64,000 nt of DNA, taken from Colocasia esculenta. Taxonomy: Eukaryota; Streptophyta; Magnoliopsida; Alismatales; Araceae. This document shows, piece by piece, positions 23,036 to 35,758 of the stretch. Every line of letters begins with the position of its first letter. Position 1 is the first letter of the stretch. The DNA lies in NCBI GenBank assembly GCA_014218235.1, contig CM024766.1, positions 50,681,359 through 50,745,358 on the forward strand. Reading direction: 5' to 3'. The translations under genes and the position numbers were made by a program. The notes under the pieces were generated by a model. The model was not told the origin of the DNA. It did no database searches and saw only the letters and a program-made list of their open reading frames with translations.

Positions 23036-24630
23036 TTGAAGGACTATGACTTCGACCTTCAGTATCATCCTGGAAAGGCGAACGTCGTAGCGGATGCTCT
23101 TAGTAGGAAGAGGTCTTCGCTCCAGCAGGATTGGAAGATGTTGGAGGATGCAGCGTGCTCTATGACCGAGTTAGAGCCATCGTTGTGTCAGGCTTTTGTA
23201 GCTCAGCTATCCCTTAGATCCTCAGTCTTGGATGAGGTGATTGAGCAGCAGAAAGCCGATCCTAGATTGTTAGAGTTAGTGGGTAAGGCGGGCATTGCTC
23301 GTGATGAGGACGGTGTGATTAGATTTCAGCACCGTGTTTGTGTCCCTGATGTAGTAGATGTCCGTGAGCATGTGTTAGCGGAGGCTCATAGATCGCGATT
23401 CTCTATTCATCCGGGTAACACTAAGATGTATCAAGACCTGAAGAGATCATTTTGGTGGTCCGGCATGAAGAAGGATGTTGCGGATTATGTGTCTAGATGT
23501 CTAGTATGTCAGCAGGTGAAAGCCGAGCGGCAGCGACCATCCGGCCTTATGCAGAGGATGGATATCCCCGTATGGAAGTGGGAAGCTGTCACTATGGATT
23601 TCGTATCGGGTTTGCCTCGATCTAGAAGGGGCAATGACTCGATTTGGGTAGTTGTAGATAGATTCTCGAAGACTGCTCATTTCTTGCCTATGAAGAAGAA
23701 GCAGTCAGTAGAGAGCTTAGCTAGATTGTATGTTAGCGGTATCGTTAGATTGCATGGTGTGCCGAAGTCGATCATTTCGGATCGAGATCCGAGATTTACT
23801 TCGAGATTGTGGAAGGGTCTTCAGGATGCGTTAGGTTCGGAGCTTAAGCTCAGTTCGGCGTTTCATCCCCAGACCGATGGACAGTCCGAGAGGACTATCC
23901 AGACGCTCGAGGACATGTTGAGAGCGTGTGTTCTGGATTGGAAGGATGATTGGGAGCGTCATTTACCTCTTGTGGAGTTCGCATACAACAACAGCTTTCA
24001 TGCTAGTATTGGAATGGCTCCATTCGAGGCGTTGTATGGTAGGCCCTGCAGATCTCCTTTATGTTGGGAGGAGACTGGTGATAGGCAGTTGATCGGACCG
24101 GAGTTGGTTCAGGAAACTTCGGATAAGATTCAGCTTATCAGGAAAAGGCTTGTTGCGGCACAGGATAGGCAGAAGAGTTATGCCGACAACAGGAGAAAGG
24201 ATTTGGAGTTCGAGGTTGGCGATCATGTCTTCTTGAAGATATCGCCTACTCGTGGAGTTGTCAGATTTGGCAGGCATAGCAAGCTAAGCCCTAGGTTCAT
24301 TGGCCCATATGAGATTCTCGACGTTTGGGCAACGTGGCGTACGAGCTAGCTTTACCCCAGCTTTGGCTAGCGTTCACCGGTATTCCACGTATCTATGCTC
24401 AGGAAGTATGTCCGAGATCCGTCTCATGTGATTAGTCATGAGCCAGTGGAGATCCAGCCAGATCTTTCGTATGTCGAGCACCAGTAGCCATTCTTGACCG
24501 GAAGGTTCAGCATCTCCGGAACAAGAGTATCGCGTCGGTGAAAGTTCTATGGCGGAACTTCTCACGTGAGGAGGCTACGTGGGAGCTTGAGGATGCGATG
24601 AAGAAGAAGTATCCCCTTTTGTTTGAGTAG
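23036..24630 (+). pseudogene. TE-2 integrase with chromodomain-like tail
   Basis: The tail of RNase H (YHPGKANVVADALSR) leads into the HHCC zinc domain (HRSRFSIHPG, CLVCQQVKAE). The rve core has D in TMDFVSGLPR, D in IISDRDPRF and the catalytic E in DGQSERTIQ, so DD35E is intact, unlike TE-1. The frame breaks near 24330. The remainder (about 24335-24630) encodes the HVSMLRKYV block and a chromodomain-like VKVLWRNF...EEATWELEDAM, ending at TAG 24628-24630. Confidence 0.9.
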
Positions 24631-24662
24631 TGTCGTTCTAACTTCGAGGACGAAGTTTCTTT

Positions 24663-24675
24663 AAGGGGGAGAGGG
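24663..24675 (+). other. TE-2 polypurine tract
   Basis: AAGGGGGAGAGGG immediately precedes the right LTR start at 24676. Confidence 0.92.
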
Positions 24676-27600
24676 TGTAAGACCCTCGAATTTCCGTCGT
24701 ATTTTTCGTATTTATGTGTATATTGTGTTGGAGTATGTATGTACGTATTTACGTAGGTATTAAATAGTATAATTACGTGTACATGTGTTTATATTAAACG
24801 TAAATAATGTATGTATTGCATGATGATAGTGTGAATATAATACCATGTACTTATTGCATGTATAGAAGCTTGGTATGCATGGTTTTCTGCATAAATTAGG
24901 GTTCTGGCCGAAGGCCCTATTGGCGTCAATCCCCAGGCCGTTGAGGTGGTGTTAGCGTCCAGCCCTGGACGCCAACCCTAATTCCGGCGTCTAGCGATCT
25001 GGACGTCGACTTCTCTGGCCTGCATGCGCAGCAGAGCTGCTGTCTTCTGAAGCAAGGCATGGCAACCATTGGGGGATGTCCCCCAACGGCTCTGAGGGTG
25101 TCCCATCACCCTAGTGAGTGGGGAGAAAGACCCTCTTTAGGTCTGAACCCGAAATGGCTCTCCCCATTCTTCCCTTCACCCTTGCAAGAGGAGAGAAGTG
25201 AGAAGAAAAAACCCTAGGTGAGCTGTGAGAAAAACCCATTTTTGAACCCCCAAATCCGACCCCTTGGAGGTTCATTGAAGATCTTCTGCATCAAGGAGGA
25301 AGCTGAAGCATAGGGGAAGGCTCCCCATCATCCCCTCGGCGTGGAGATCAACAGGAGCTCGGAGGAAGGCAATCTTGGAGGCACTTCTGCAACTTCTTGG
25401 AACTGCCCAAGGAGGTCTTCTTCGAGCCATAAATCTCTTGGAGGATTTTAGAGAGGCAAGTACCTATCTATGGTGTCCCCGTATGAGTCTAGGAGGTTTT
25501 TATGATTTTTATGAATTTTCCTCGAGTCCTAGACCCTCCATTTCACCCAAATTTCAGAGCTCGGGTCTGTGTTTCTGCACAGACCTGAGTAAACGGCAAG
25601 TCCCTGGACCCCAGTTCATCTTGGCGTCCATCGACCATGCCGCTGACTCTGAGTCAGCGGCCAGAGACCGCCGTCTAGTTCTTCAGGACAGAACAGTGAG
25701 CTGTTCTGTCCCTCTTATACGTTAATTTCGTTATGATTTCCGTGATGAGGATATATGGTATCCTATACGCTACGTAGGTTATCATTTGTGGTGTGTGTGT
25801 GATGGTGAATGTGGAAAATCGTGTCTTTAAACTTGTGAGCATGACTTGTAGATAATTTTGCAAACCCATGTTCCATGACTAGAATTAATGTGAATGCCTT
25901 GATTTCGGTCTAATCATGAAGATTGTGGGTCAGCATGTGTGTTTGCAAATTTAGGAAACTTATCCATGATTGTGCAATTTGTGAATAGTTCGGTTCGATA
26001 AAATAGAAGTATGTAAAAATGATTCGTAGTGTTAAATCCATAGATGTATGAATTAGGGAAATTTGTACTCTAATTCATGCATATGGTGTAGTTATGGTTA
26101 AACAGCAAGTGGTAAATTGCATGATGTGTAAATTCCATGTTAGCTTAAGTTGTGAATAATATGCTAATTAGGTGTTTGATTTTCTGTAAATCCCATTTAG
26201 CTCAGAAAAATCTGAAAAATGAGGGTATGATTTGGAACCCGAAAACAGCATGTGGTTAAAATTTCAGGTCAATTGGAACAGTAAATAAAAAGTTATGTGT
26301 TTTCATGTGAAATATGAATAATTCGTACATATGATCGAAACGTGATTAGATTTTGTTTAAAACCAGCATGATTGGTGTGTTACTATGTGTTGAATCTTGA
26401 AAACTCTGTAGTACCATGTTAGGAAAAACAGAGGTGTTCATGTGAGTAAGAAAGTGAATGAGATGAAGAGTGTCAAGTGTAAAACCATGTGTAAAACGGT
26501 AAATGTGTAAAAGTGTAAACTGTGCCAATGTGATACTGCTTCCGAGAAGGCAGTGGAGCCGTATCAGGGAAAAGTCCCCCTGAGAAAGTTCATTGTGTTA
26601 AGTGACCCTAAGGGCATTAGGGGGAAATCCTGGAGGTGGACAAGTACCACGTTAGGGTGGAGACTTGTTCTCCCGGTCTGCGCAGTCCAAGAGTCGCCAT
26701 TGTATTGCCTAGATGGCGTCTATGTTATGTGATGTGATGTGTTTGTGTCCTTCTTTGGTGGTTTGGACTATGTGTCACGGCACTAAAATATGTGTAAAGT
26801 TTAATGTGTAAAGTGTATGTGACCATGTGTAAATGTGTAAGTGATATGTGAATGTGTATGTGTAAAGTGAACCATGTGAAAGAGGGAAACTAGTGTAAAG
26901 AAAAATGTGAAATCTTAGATATGTAAATGTGTTATAGAAACCATGTGAAACTAAATCTGAAACCAAGTGAATTCAGAAAATGCATGTTATTATTCTCATG
27001 TTTGTGTGTGCAAAAGTGTTTAGAATCCATGTTAGGAACAACAAATGAGTATGTGAGTAAAATGGCATGATGGATTGTTCATGTGTTATGTTTAAGCAAC
27101 GTTGTAGCTTTCATGTGTAGGTTTATAGTCATTGACCATGTGAAATCAGCAACCTAAAGCATGTAAAAAGTTATGTATGTACTTAAGAACATGTGGAATC
27201 CATGCTAATTATGTTCCCCGTTCATGTATGTAATTGTTCATGTCAATAGCTCTCACTTTCGATTAAAGTCTCATGAGTGAATTGAATAGAGACCATGTGA
27301 TAGGTGAATGTATTTTTTTGAAATCTGAAAGCATGCGTTATGTATAAAATGTAGAACCTTCATGATAGGTTGAAAACTTAAATGGACTAGCATGCTATGT
27401 GTTACTAATTGTAATGTGCGTGTAGAAACCACTAGGACTTGTACGTGTATATCATGCATAGTGTTACTTGCTGAGTCCCTGGACTCACTCCTTGCTTCGG
27501 CGTACAGGTATAGTTGGTGACACAGTACCCTCGGAGGAGGCAGCGGAGACGGACTCCGAGCGTGGAGACTAGCCAGTTTTGAGATCTTGTGATTGTGTAC

Positions 27601-27920
27601 TTCTTAGTATGTACTTGGACATTGTATTAGAATTATCATTAAAGAATGTAATATGTGGACATTTGTATTTCTATTTCAGCAAATTAAATCATGTGAACTT
27701 TAGTTCCTTTTTGCAAATTGTAAACTGCATGTATGTTTAATGTGGATGATGAATGAATGGAGATAGTTCTCTTTTACTTCCGCTACTCTGTTATATATAT
27801 TCGCGTGTATCTCAGCTGTTTGTATCGTTGGGTAAATGTCCCACTGTGGCTGGCAGCACTCGCTATACCGACGTGGGTTGGTATAACCGTACCGGTATAA
27901 TGAGGGGTAGGGCCGTCATA
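24676..27920 (+). repeat. TE-2 right LTR (3245 bp)
   Basis: Colinear with the left LTR. It repeats the palindromes (about 24950-25000 and 25637-25659), the GC-type donor-like site (near 25455) and the three hairpins (26564-26583, 26659-26673, then hairpin C to about 26720). It ends GTCATA, so the terminal CA has become TA, and the GGATT duplication follows directly. Confidence 0.93.
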
Positions 27921-27970
27921 GGATTAGTATTTCTAATTTGGACCCCCAAACCTAAGTTCTCTCATTTTTA
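27921..27970. repeat. Satellite array, right remnant after TE-2
   Basis: Starts with GGATTAGTATTTCTAATTTGG, the same unit start as in 15269-16543. It runs for about 50 bp before changing to Copia LTR sequence. It is the continuation of the unit split by TE-2. Confidence 0.9.
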
Positions 27971-29531
27971 GATCGAATTCTGTAATCAGTCTGACTGGAC
28001 TATTGTAGAGTCGAAGTGTTCGGTATTCTTGTATTTGATCCGACTCTCCTGACAACCTTGTATTTTGACACTTATAATTTCTGTATAAAAGTTATTATTT
28101 CATGGAAATCCATAAAATAAAATCTTGATGTATGTTATTCAATGTGTTTGTTACCTATGGGATCTTTTACAGAATATAATACAAGGTTATCCTACAGAAT
28201 AAGTTCTGTCCTAGTTGAATCATTTAAATATTCTATAGGTAGGATTACTTATATTAAATGACCACAAAAAATTATCTTTAAAAAAAGATCTGAAATATTT
28301 ATACAAATTGGTCTCTTACTTTTTGTCAGAAGTTCAGTTCTTCTTTATTCAATAGGTGTCTTGCAGTAAAGCTATCAGCGGTGGGGTATCTGACAGAGAT
28401 CACCTACCACTGTAAGAACCTCACCTTACTTTCTAGATGCAACTGTCTGTCTGCCTTTTATTGCACTGAACATCTGTCCATCGAGGTCTTATCTTTACAT
28501 ATATTTCTGACTCACTATCTCAGAAAGTATGGAGGTATCTTTTCTTTTATCTTGTCCTTGTTGCAAACATTTATGAAGCATGTTTCAGCATGGAGTTCAA
28601 GAACATTAATAAAAACTATCTTTCAAGCTGTGAAGCTATTAACATAACCTGTAGTCGTTGGAAAGTCAAAAAGTTGAAGGATGTTGGATAACAAAAACTC
28701 AACAGCATCTACATCCAAAGGATCAACGGCTACTCCTCAAACGGCTAGATCTCAACGGATAGTTTCAAATGGAAATCTCTTCTGAAGCAATATAGAAGCC
28801 GAAGTTTTGAACAAGACAACACTTAGACATTGGGACCAATTAGCAACACACTCCAATCTGCATCAACAAGTAAGAGTCTCCGAAAAGCCTTCTACTTAAT
28901 TGAAAGAAAGAGCTTCTCTCTCAGCCTGCAAACTTCAAGCTCTCAAGTTCTTAGAAGTCTTTTTCTGTAGGGTGGCATTTGTAATCCTAAATCTTTTCTT
29001 CAGTCCATCCTATTAGATTCAGAAAGAGTTAGAGCTGAAACTCTTATTTGTAATTCTTTCTGAATTCTTTATGTTTGCTCATTCTTTTGAGCAGACACAC
29101 TAGTCTTTCACATTTCTGTTTAAGTAACCCGCAGGAGATTTGTTTCCTGCAGTTCCTCTCTTGTGAAGGGAAGACTTTTTTGAAGGTAGTCTTTATACCC
29201 CTGTTAAGGGAAGACTTATTTGGGAGTAAGTGGACTTGTAATACCTCTCAGGGTGAGAGAAGGCCAAACATTCTTGGCAGTTAGTGAATTCTTAAGTGAT
29301 TTTCTTGGGGACTGGACATAAGATTTTTATATGGAATGGCCGAATCAGGATAAAATTTTTGTGCATCTGTGTGATTGTTTCCGCCAATTTACACTTGTTA
29401 TACACACTACACTAAACACTAACAACTTTATTTAGTGATTATCTATTTTCAGATAAAATTTTTAAAACAAAAAAATCTTATTCACACCGCTTTAGGAAAT
29501 CGTTAGTGTCATCTCGATCCAAACATCCCTA
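27971..29531 (+). repeat. Copia-type LTR, copy 1 (5'-truncated)
   Basis: The 3' 1.1 kb (28434-29531) is repeated at 29839-30937. Its downstream half has the look of Sire-like Copia LTR ends: a GTAAGTGGACTTGTAATACC block and TTATTCACACCGC near the terminus. Upstream (28290-28330) TTTATACAAATTGGTCTCTTAC matches the sequence at the right window edge (63945-63965). No PBS or PPT is adjacent, so this is not part of an intact element. The left end meets satellite near 27970. Confidence 0.7.
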
Positions 29532-30937
29532 CTGATGAACAGTCCATCCCCATGTACTTTTAAATTAATTACTTGCCTATTTTGGTGATAAACAAAACAC
29601 TGTCAAAAGTTCTCTAACCTTGTTTATCTAGCCATAAGCACAGGAATTACCAAAGAAAGTCAAGCATTGTGGTAAGTCTTACATACATCTTTTCTCAGAA
29701 GAGCCATAATAATTCTTCAGAAGTTATACGACTTGCTCATTATAACGACTCTGTAAGTTATCGTAACGATTCTTCAGAAGTTATAACGACTTGCTCATTA
29801 TAACGACTCTGTAAGTTATCGTAACGACTTCTTCAGAAGTTAGATGCAACTGTCTGTCTGCCTTTTATTGCACTGAACATCTGTCCATCCGAGGTTCTTA
29901 ATCTTTACAAATATTCTGACTCACCTATCTCAGAAAGTATGGAGGTATCTTTTCTTTTATCTTGTCCTTGTTGCAGAACATTTATAAGCATGTTTTCAGC
30001 ATGGAGTTTCAGAGAACATTAATACAACTATCTTTCAAGCTGTGAAGCTATTAACATAACTGTAGTCGGTTGGAAAGTCAAAAAGTTGAAGGATTGTTGG
30101 ATAACAAAAACTCAACAGCATCTACATCCAAAGGATCAACGGCTACTCCTCAAACGGCTAGATCTCCAACGGATAGTTTCAAATGGAAATCTTCTGAAGC
30201 ATATATAGAAGCCGAAGTTTTGAACAGACAAACACTTAGACATTGGGGACCAATTAGCAACACACTCAATCTGCATCAACAAGTAAGAGTCTCCGAAAAG
30301 CCTTCTACTAATTGAAAGAAGAGAGAGCTTCTCTCTCAGCCTGCAAACTTCAAGCTCTCAAGTTCTTAGAAGTCTTTTCTGTAGGGTGGCATTTGTAATC
30401 CTAATCTTTTCTTCAGTCCATCCTATTAGATCAGAAAGAGTTAGAGCTGAAACTCTTATTTGTAATTCTTCTGAATTCTTATTGATTTGCTCATTCTTTT
30501 GAGTAGACACACTAGTCTTTCACATTCTGTTTAAGTAACCCGCAGGAGATTTGTTTCCTGCAGTTCCTCTCTTGTGAAGGAAGACTTTTTTGAAGGTAGT
30601 CTTTATACCCTGTTGAAAGGAAGACTTATTTGGGAGTAAGTGGACTTGTAATACCTCTCAGGGTTGAGAGAAGGCCAAACATCTTGGCAGTTAGTGAATT
30701 CTTAAGTGATTTTCTTGGGGACTGGACATAGATTTTATATGGAAAGGCCGAATCAGGATAAAAATTTTTGTGCATCTGTGTGATTGTTTCCGCCAATTCA
30801 CTTGTATACACACTACACTAACACTAACCACTTTATTTAGTGATTATCTATTTTCAGATAAAATTTTTAAAACAAAAAAATCTTATTCACCCACTTTAGG
30901 AAATCGTTAGTGTCATCTCGATCCAACACATCCCTAC
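29532..30937 (+). repeat. Copia-type LTR, copy 2, in tandem with copy 1
   Basis: Starts after a shared CATCCCTAC boundary and ends with the same word at 30929-30937. Its first 300 bp (including TTTTGGTGATAAACAAAAC near 29579, typical of a Copia LTR start) differs from copy 1, while 29839-30937 matches copy 1. Differences between copies are largely one-base indels. The open frames within it have no domain. Confidence 0.7.
29713..29836. repeat. ~57-bp minisatellite with GTTATAAC palindrome
   Basis: TTCTTCAGAAGTTA recurs at 29713, 29770 and 29829, with units containing ATAACGACTT and TAAGTTATCGTAACGA. The units are partly self-complementary. Confidence 0.85.
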
Positions 30938-31290
30938 GTCACAAATTTTCGGCGCAAATGAGTCATAGCTCATTAACTATAGAAATTTGTTGTGGATTTT
31001 TGTCACTGATCTATTTCCGATCAATGATGGATTCGTGATGGAATCTTCTTGGCGCATAATGTCGTCTCAAATTAGTGACGAATCAGTGACAATATTTTCC
31101 ATCACAAATCTGGTTCTGATTAGCCAAGAAATTTGTGGCGGAGATAATGCTAAGCAGCGACGGATTTCTTTTTCTGTCACCGATAAATCGTGCATCTGTG
31201 ATGGACGTGGGTGGTGACAAATCTGTCGCTAATTTGCGACAAATTTGCAACGAAAATTCTGTCGCTAATTCTGTTGTTTTTCTTGTATTG
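30938..31290 (-). mobile_element. Terminal fragment of a CACTA (En/Spm) DNA transposon
   Basis: The right end reads GTTGTTTTTCTTGTATTG; on the minus strand it begins CAATACAAGAAAAACAAC, one base from the usual plant CACTACAAGAAAA terminus. Behind it are repeated subterminal motifs (TCGCTAATT, GCGACAAATT, CTGTCGCTAAT), the likely transposase binding sites. The other end is missing; the fragment is cut at the Copia LTR boundary at 30938. No transposase coding is present. Confidence 0.75.
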
Positions 31291-31313
31291 GCTTCGATCA
31301 CGATGTGATCGTG

Positions 31314-31995
31314 CTACAAATGTGAGATGTCTCCCTCCAGGTTAGCCGCCCTGCTGGCGACAACCTCCAACACATGACGCTCGAACTCGGCTCTATCGGC
31401 CTCCTCCACCCTCTCTAGTTGGGGGGAGAAGAGGCTCACAAGCGGTCCCCTAGAGCAGCTCCTCGATGGTGGCAGATGTAAGCCGGAAGTCTTCTCCGGC
31501 GACGATCAGGAACTCTGGTGAGAGCTCCCTGATCACCTGCACTCAGAAGTACTCACACGAAAAAGAACTCTGGAATTTTTGGTGCTGTGTAGGATGCACT
31601 TCCACAGCGTTTTCTCCATATATATATATATACTTATTAAGCAATCTAACAATAGCAAAAGAAAGAGAAGGAGCGGCTGAGCTAATCTCACGCCGTCCGC
31701 CATGCCCGCCACGATCCAAAGTGCATGCGAATCGTGCCGCGCAGGTCATGCCACGGACGCCCACGAGTACGTGAATGTCGTGGCCACGATACAGACGCGT
31801 CCGGGAGGATAGGAACAATCCAAGCCGGACTCCACACTACGCATAACAGAAATCAAATCCAGGCGGGAACTCAGGGTTACAAGTTTGATCACAGCAGAGA
31901 GCATGGTTCACCTAGTCAAAGGTGGCTTCCAGTTCACTTTTGAGGTAGACACACTCGAACCTGAGCTGCTCAATCTCAACCTGCCGGTACGCCAT
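31314..31995 (-). pseudogene. Possible gene fragments of unknown identity next to the CACTA end
   Basis: Minus strand, 31536 down to 31314: after an acceptor-like GAGTGCAG, an open stretch reads VIRELSPEFLIVAGEDF..., needs one base removed near the middle, then continues PQLERVEEADRAEF... to a TAG at 31314-31316. About 73 codons with a coding-like, acidic helical character. Further upstream (31995-31912) a 27-codon frame (MAYRQVEIEQLRFECVYLKS) looks like coiled coil. I do not recognise the family. They could be exons of a decayed host gene or gene fragments carried by the CACTA element. Confidence 0.35.
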
Positions 31996-34900
31996 GGGCG
32001 TACGTCGGCGTCATTGTGCAGTTGCGGCGCAGAAAGAAGACGGTAGGCAGCAATATTTCTAAACTATGGAAGAAGTTTGAGTGGTGCGGATAAGATGGGA
32101 TCTGACGAGCATAGAATGCTGGAAGAAGTGGCGACCATAAAACAGCCGGGTAGAGATGAGCAGAGCGATCGTGCCGACTATGCCCGGTATACTGTAAAAC
32201 TCTAAAAAGCATAATGAAACACAACGATAACACTGATACTGTGGAGTACGATAGATAAACCTTGACTCGGACACAGGGAAGATGCCGATTATTAGTTTGT
32301 TCTAAAATCTTTCCTGTGAAAGCTCTACTTTTTCTCACCGGCAGCGTATCCTCGTGATCTCACTGACCTGTCGATGTGCTGTCCAGCAGAATTCTATTAC
32401 CTGTTATGTCTATCAGAAGAGACCTCTGCGTTCAGACAGCATAGATAGAGAGGGTGAAGTGAGAGAATTTGTGCGCGCATTGCTTTTCCAGATGTCTGCT
32501 TGGATTCTACTGTCATTCCGTGCTTCGATAAAGGGGTCGCACGTGAGGGTGCGCCCAAGCCGTCCGATGCCATATGGATCTACATGCGTTGTGTCCTGTA
32601 CTGCCATCTGAACGAGGATGCAAGCTAGTACGCTAGAAGAATGAGAGGGTTGGCACTGTGCGCGGCCATCAAGCATGACGGGTTGGTTGGCCAGAGAAAC
32701 CCTAGACTTGTAGGAAATGGTTGTTGTTCATGCAAGTTGATTATTTTCCGTGGGAAATTAGTAAGTTTTCTGCGAATATAAATCTGATAGTAAAATAATT
32801 TAATAACATTATTTTATAATATATCAAATATAAGTGTCACCAAATTATTTTTCTATCAAACTCAAGTACTAGAGTGAGTACTGTTCTTAAGAATATCTAC
32901 CGTTAAATTAGTCCTTAGATTACACGCAAAATGCCGAAAATACACGCAAAATACCGCAAACAAGGAGAGTCGGAGACCTTTTTGTCCGTGATTGTGTGTG
33001 TGCTTCATTGACGTAGGGCATGATGTTTCATACACGCTACTGCAGTTACGATCGGACTTATACATATTATGCAGAATGGAATATTTTCACCACCTTGCAA
33101 ATCCGAACAGAAGATGGCAGTAGATTATGACCAAACATACACGGAATAGATTCATACAAATGAAAATATTCTTCAAAGCTATGCGTATCTCCAATTTGTG
33201 GCAAATACGTCTACGTACTATTTCCAAGCGTCCGACACATGTATGATGCTCCGACTCCATGTCAAAAGATGCAGGGGTCCAGGGGCGTTAGATATCATCC
33301 AAACCCCTCTGGAGCCTGGAGCGTGAAAACTGTTCTTGGACATGTGCAGCATGCGTATATTGTTTCTGTTCTTCTGAAAGCCGCACAGTGCTTACGAAAA
33401 GCCGGGGCGTTAAAGGCTACTCGGCTTAAACGTTAATGTTCATGGTTTTGCACAGCACATACACTTACTTCCTTCTGACCATAAGAGTAAAATGATCGCC
33501 CAGGCACCACCACTGCCACTATCTTATTATATATACTCGCTAAGTATTAATTTGTTGCTAATGGGAGAATATAGAAGAGCATGTCAAAGGTACATTTTAG
33601 AATTATAATACATATTTCTACCAAATTTTTACATAAAACTATGGGTTTGAATATGGACTTCAATCTGAACATCGCTGCTGGCAGCTTTTCGTGCACGTGG
33701 AGATGCAGTGAAGACGGCTGCTGCAGCAGCAGCCTTACCCAGCAGACCAGTCGTGTATAGCCGGCGAAGAAACCGGCGAGGGTAGTGCAGTCAAAGTCCC
33801 AGGCCTCTCCGTATCACTTCAATCTGACCTCCAGCACCCTCTGCCTTGTACGAGAATCCATGGCACTGTACTTAAATTTGCATCATATCTCTCTCTCTCT
33901 CTGCCTGTACGCTGCACCTGCTGCTTGCTCTTCCTGCTTGAGTACTGCCGCTACAGCCGCCTTGGGGGAGGGGTGTGAGGGCCTTCCCCGCCCCTCTCTA
34001 GTCTTTTCAGCATCTCCGAAGAGATCCCTCAGCTGTAAGTAGGCCAGGACCAAATTTTCAGTCAGGAATCAAGATCTCCTCGTACGTCCTATGTTTCAGA
34101 TTATTTCTCCTCTATCTCTGTTGCAATCACGGGTGTGAGTGGTGGAGATCGGAATTGAGATCCAATAAACTTCATTATTACTGGAGATAATTACGAAAAT
34201 AATCTTAATTGCAGAAATATCAGTCGAATATCTATTAATTTAACGGGCAATTTCTGATTAAACTGTTTTAGTTACGTACGAAAATGGTTTGGCAACATAT
34301 TGGATGGACACAACAATGGACTACTCTTTTTGCCCTTGTATATGTTAATTAATATAGAAGGATTATTTTTATCATTATGTTCGCATGACGTGTTTTAAAA
34401 GTGATAAGTGGATGCGTTACGAATACCTTTTAATGATGATTAATTCAACTCATGACATAAGTTTTATCACAAGGACCAGAAAACTTAATAAATTTGAAAT
34501 CTTCATATATATTGTCATTTGGTTGGCGGTGGTAAAAGTAGTCCAAACTTGCCTACCGCGAGCGGGTGTGCGAGACACCTCCATCACCCCCTCGCCCAGC
34601 ACCGGCTTCCCATTAATGATCGATCTCTCCCCGCTATTGCATACTCCACTCCACGCCTTGACACCCCCGACACGTTAACCATGCATCGACTCGACAGTGA
34701 TGTGGCCACCGCGTGCGGCGGCAGAATCGCCGATGAGCTCGATGTCGAGGGAGCTATTAGGTGTACGAGGAGCCGCCAGTGATCTCCTAGCTATTTTGCT
34801 GGGCCCTAACTCGCTGGAGGAGCTCTGCGTCTGCATGCGGTTGCGGTGGCTGATTTGACGGCGTTGTTGGTGAGGGTCTGGGCTTGGAGGCCGGCCTCGA

Positions 34901-35371
34901 TCGATAGCCTTCTTGGCAATGTGGTCAAGAAGAACATCGATGGAGCAGATGCCTTCTTACACGTAACTTTACATAGCATGACCACGCGTATCAAGATGTT
35001 TCAATATAAGGGACGGAGGATATCGGACTCTAAGAATTTAGATAAGATTTATTATATTTTGTGAAAATTTTTAAATTAAAACTTGAAAAAATTCGTAAAT
35101 TTTTTTTTTCACATTGATAGAATTCGATCCTCTCTTATAGCAAAAAAAAAAAAAAAGAATCCAAACTCAAATTTTTTCTGCATGCATCCTACTGTACATT
35201 TCCTAAAACCTCCTTGGACGCCTAAAACCTCCTTGAACCTTCCACTTCAAAATATATAAGGAATCAAGTAGAAGTAATTAGCAAGAGTGTGCATGTGATG
35301 ATAATCTAGAACGACGCTACAATAATCCATATATATTTGTTGAAGTCCACTTGCAAAGCCTAAATAGTAGT
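31996..35371. other. Unassigned sequence; no supported gene
   Basis: Mixed AT-rich and GC-rich single-copy-looking DNA. Short open frames occur but none shows a domain. Noted within it: a (TA)n-containing stretch just before (31620), a CT microsatellite at about 33887-33902 in a GC-rich segment (33660-34050), a GC-rich segment at 34550-34970 with an ATG-led 33-codon frame from 34681, and poly-T and poly-A runs at 35099-35155. Either GC-rich segment could be a decayed host gene. Confidence 0.5.
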
Positions 35372-35758
35372 TGTGAGGGTGTTTTTCTATTTGGCCCAGA
35401 GCCAAACGGATTTTCACTGAGAAGAGAGAAGGAAGACGTTAGCCGGTGCGAACGAAAGCTTGTAAAATTAGAAAAAAGATCAGGGAGGCCCGGTTGAAGA
35501 ACTGGGGGGAACCCTCTGATGTCTAAGTCAGATGGGACTGTAAAAAGATTTGAAGATGAGGGTTCACTAGTGTGTGCCTCACGTGGAGGTGTGTGTATGA
35601 TCAGGGTTGCATACCTTTGCATGGGGATTTCCTGTGTCTTTTATAGGCGAAGGTTCTGAAGAGGTTGGACGTGTCGTCCTTTGATGATGCCGAAAATGGC
35701 GCGTCGGTTGGCGACCTTAGTGGGGAGTTACCCGTTGAGGACCTTTGTGGTTAATGTC
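35372..35758 (-). repeat. Tat element 3' LTR, outer segment
   Basis: Matches 46475 onward. It is interrupted at 35758 by the Copia element after the target word ATGTC. Confidence 0.92.

Larger units (their letters stand above)
16544..27920 (+). mobile_element. TE-2: complete Ty3/gypsy chromodomain (Tekay-like) retrotransposon
   Basis: The 5' LTR is 16544-19766 (3223 bp), the internal region 19767-24675 (4909 bp) and the 3' LTR 24676-27920 (3245 bp). The perfect 5-bp target duplication GGATT lies at 16539-16543 and 27921-27925. The LTR starts TGTAAGACC; the left copy ends GTCACA and the right copy GTCATA. All domains from Gag to chromodomain are present, but pol is broken by about six frameshifts. 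The LTR copies differ by many one-base indels and few substitutions. Gag holds two introns not seen in TE-1. Confidence 0.96.
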
